Assembly (NCBI RefSeq): GCF_051414115.1
Contig: NZ_JBLKNZ010000001.1
Coordinates: forward strand, 2,356,001-2,420,000
Length of the DNA stretch: 64,000 nt
Direction of reading: 5' to 3'
Source of the DNA: Halovenus marina
GTDB taxonomy: Archaea > Halobacteriota > Halobacteria > Halobacteriales > Haloarculaceae
Positions 63,690-64,000 of the stretch are shown here, in pieces. The translations under genes were made by a program, and so were the position numbers. Under the pieces are notes generated by a model. That model saw only the letters and a program-made list of their open reading frames with translations, was not told the origin of the DNA and ran no database searches. Numbering within the stretch: the first letter of the stretch is position 1; each line of letters opens with the position of its first letter.

Positions 63690-64000
63690 AACTCGACGGG
63701 CGGTCAGTTCCCTACCGGATCTTCGAGAACGGACTGCGCCTGGTCGGTGTGTTCGTGCTGTCGTCGCTGGTCTCCGGTGGCGGCGTCGGCGTCAATATTC
63801 CGGGAATTATTGTCTTCGGCCTGATCGGCATCGCGGCACTCGCCGCCTGGGAGAGCGCGTACGTCAGGCGCTTCGAGTACGAGATTACCGCAGACACCTT
63901 CGACATCCGCTCGGGCGTGTTCTCCCGTCGCGAGCGGGAAATCCCCTTCGAGCGCGTCCAGAACGTCGACATCGCCCAGAACATCGTCCAGCGTGCGCTC
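63686..64000 (+). CDS. PH-like (YdbT-type) membrane protein, partial
   Basis: 105 residues visible; the C-terminus lies beyond the right edge. ATG at 63686 overlaps the previous stop (ATGA). Two membrane segments (LRLVGVFVLSSLVSGGGVG, IIVFGLIGIAALAAW) are followed by a PH-2 start: YEITADTFDIRSGVFSRRER, EIPFERVQNVDIAQNIVQRA. It is the expected larger partner of the preceding protein, which carries only one PH-2 unit. Confidence 0.87.
   Translation, partial: MKLDGRSVPYRIFENGLRLVGVFVLSSLVSGGGVGVNIPGIIVFGLIGIAALAAWESAYVRRFEYEITADTFDIRSGVFSRREREIPFERVQNVDIAQNIVQRAL

Overview
The window is a GC-rich piece of a haloarchaeal (class Halobacteria) chromosome. Four things point there. The encoded proteins are very acidic. 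TATA-like boxes sit 25-33 bases before many start codons, so many transcripts would be nearly leaderless. Secreted lipoproteins carry twin-arginine signals with a lipobox Cys. The core genes are archaeal: ribosomal protein L11, an eIF1/SUI1 factor, archaeal DRG GTPase, split-type GMP synthase, archaeal dihydroneopterin aldolase, and F420 and tetrahydromethanopterin enzymes. I cannot name the genus from sequence alone.

Layout. 1-8442: two large secreted proteins, a subtilisin-like protease with CARDB repeats (cut by the left edge) and an 1847-residue LamG-repeat protein with a dockerin-like end. 8443-13613: a DUF192 lipoprotein, a membrane-bound Bat-type (HTH_10) regulator and a two-domain VOC protein, with lower-GC gaps. 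13727-14344: a VapBC-type toxin-antitoxin pair. 14354-19762: information-processing genes (drg, rpl11, engB, eIF1), a LeuA/CimA-family synthase and tRNA-Gln. This stretch also holds two copies of a long foldback element and a tandem duplication of the tRNA-Gln 3' end. 19905-23553: three stand-alone oxidoreductases. 23559-27756: a MoxR-DUF58-transglutaminase operon. 27980-31872: a membrane-anchored winged-helix protein flanked by two secreted proteins, with a shared cis motif. 31826-34097: mer, cofE and a phosphoesterase. 34162-37828: parA-cheW diverging from an archaellum FlaD/E-like gene and an actin-like gene. 38216-44275: small proteins, a hydrolase, mptD, sucCD, a ferritin-like protein and DUF368. 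44328-47201: pyrG-guaA-DUF7126-like operon. 47318-52520: PspA, a threonyl-tRNA synthetase editing-type paralogue, UspA, a SRAP protein and small proteins. 52722-58816: a redox and secretory cluster (cupredoxin fusion, Lpd-like disulfide reductase, DsrE, cupin, beta-propeller). 58860-64000: two histidine kinases and two PH-like membrane proteins, the last cut by the right edge.

The most striking signal is the pair of elements at 16172-16426 and 19099-19354. Each tiles exactly into an outer 15-bp stem, a 12-bp-stem arm, a 19-bp central hairpin and a second 12-bp-stem arm, with no unpaired base at the four-way junction. The outer and central stems are identical in the two copies. The two 12-bp stems differ in sequence but stay perfectly complementary, which is the signature of selected secondary structure. 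I know no named RNA or mobile-element family with this architecture. Second-tier observations are the tRNA-Gln tail repeats, a histidine kinase whose phosphoacceptor His is Asp, a catalytically degenerate ThrRS paralogue, and the regulator/secreted-protein trio with the shared motif.
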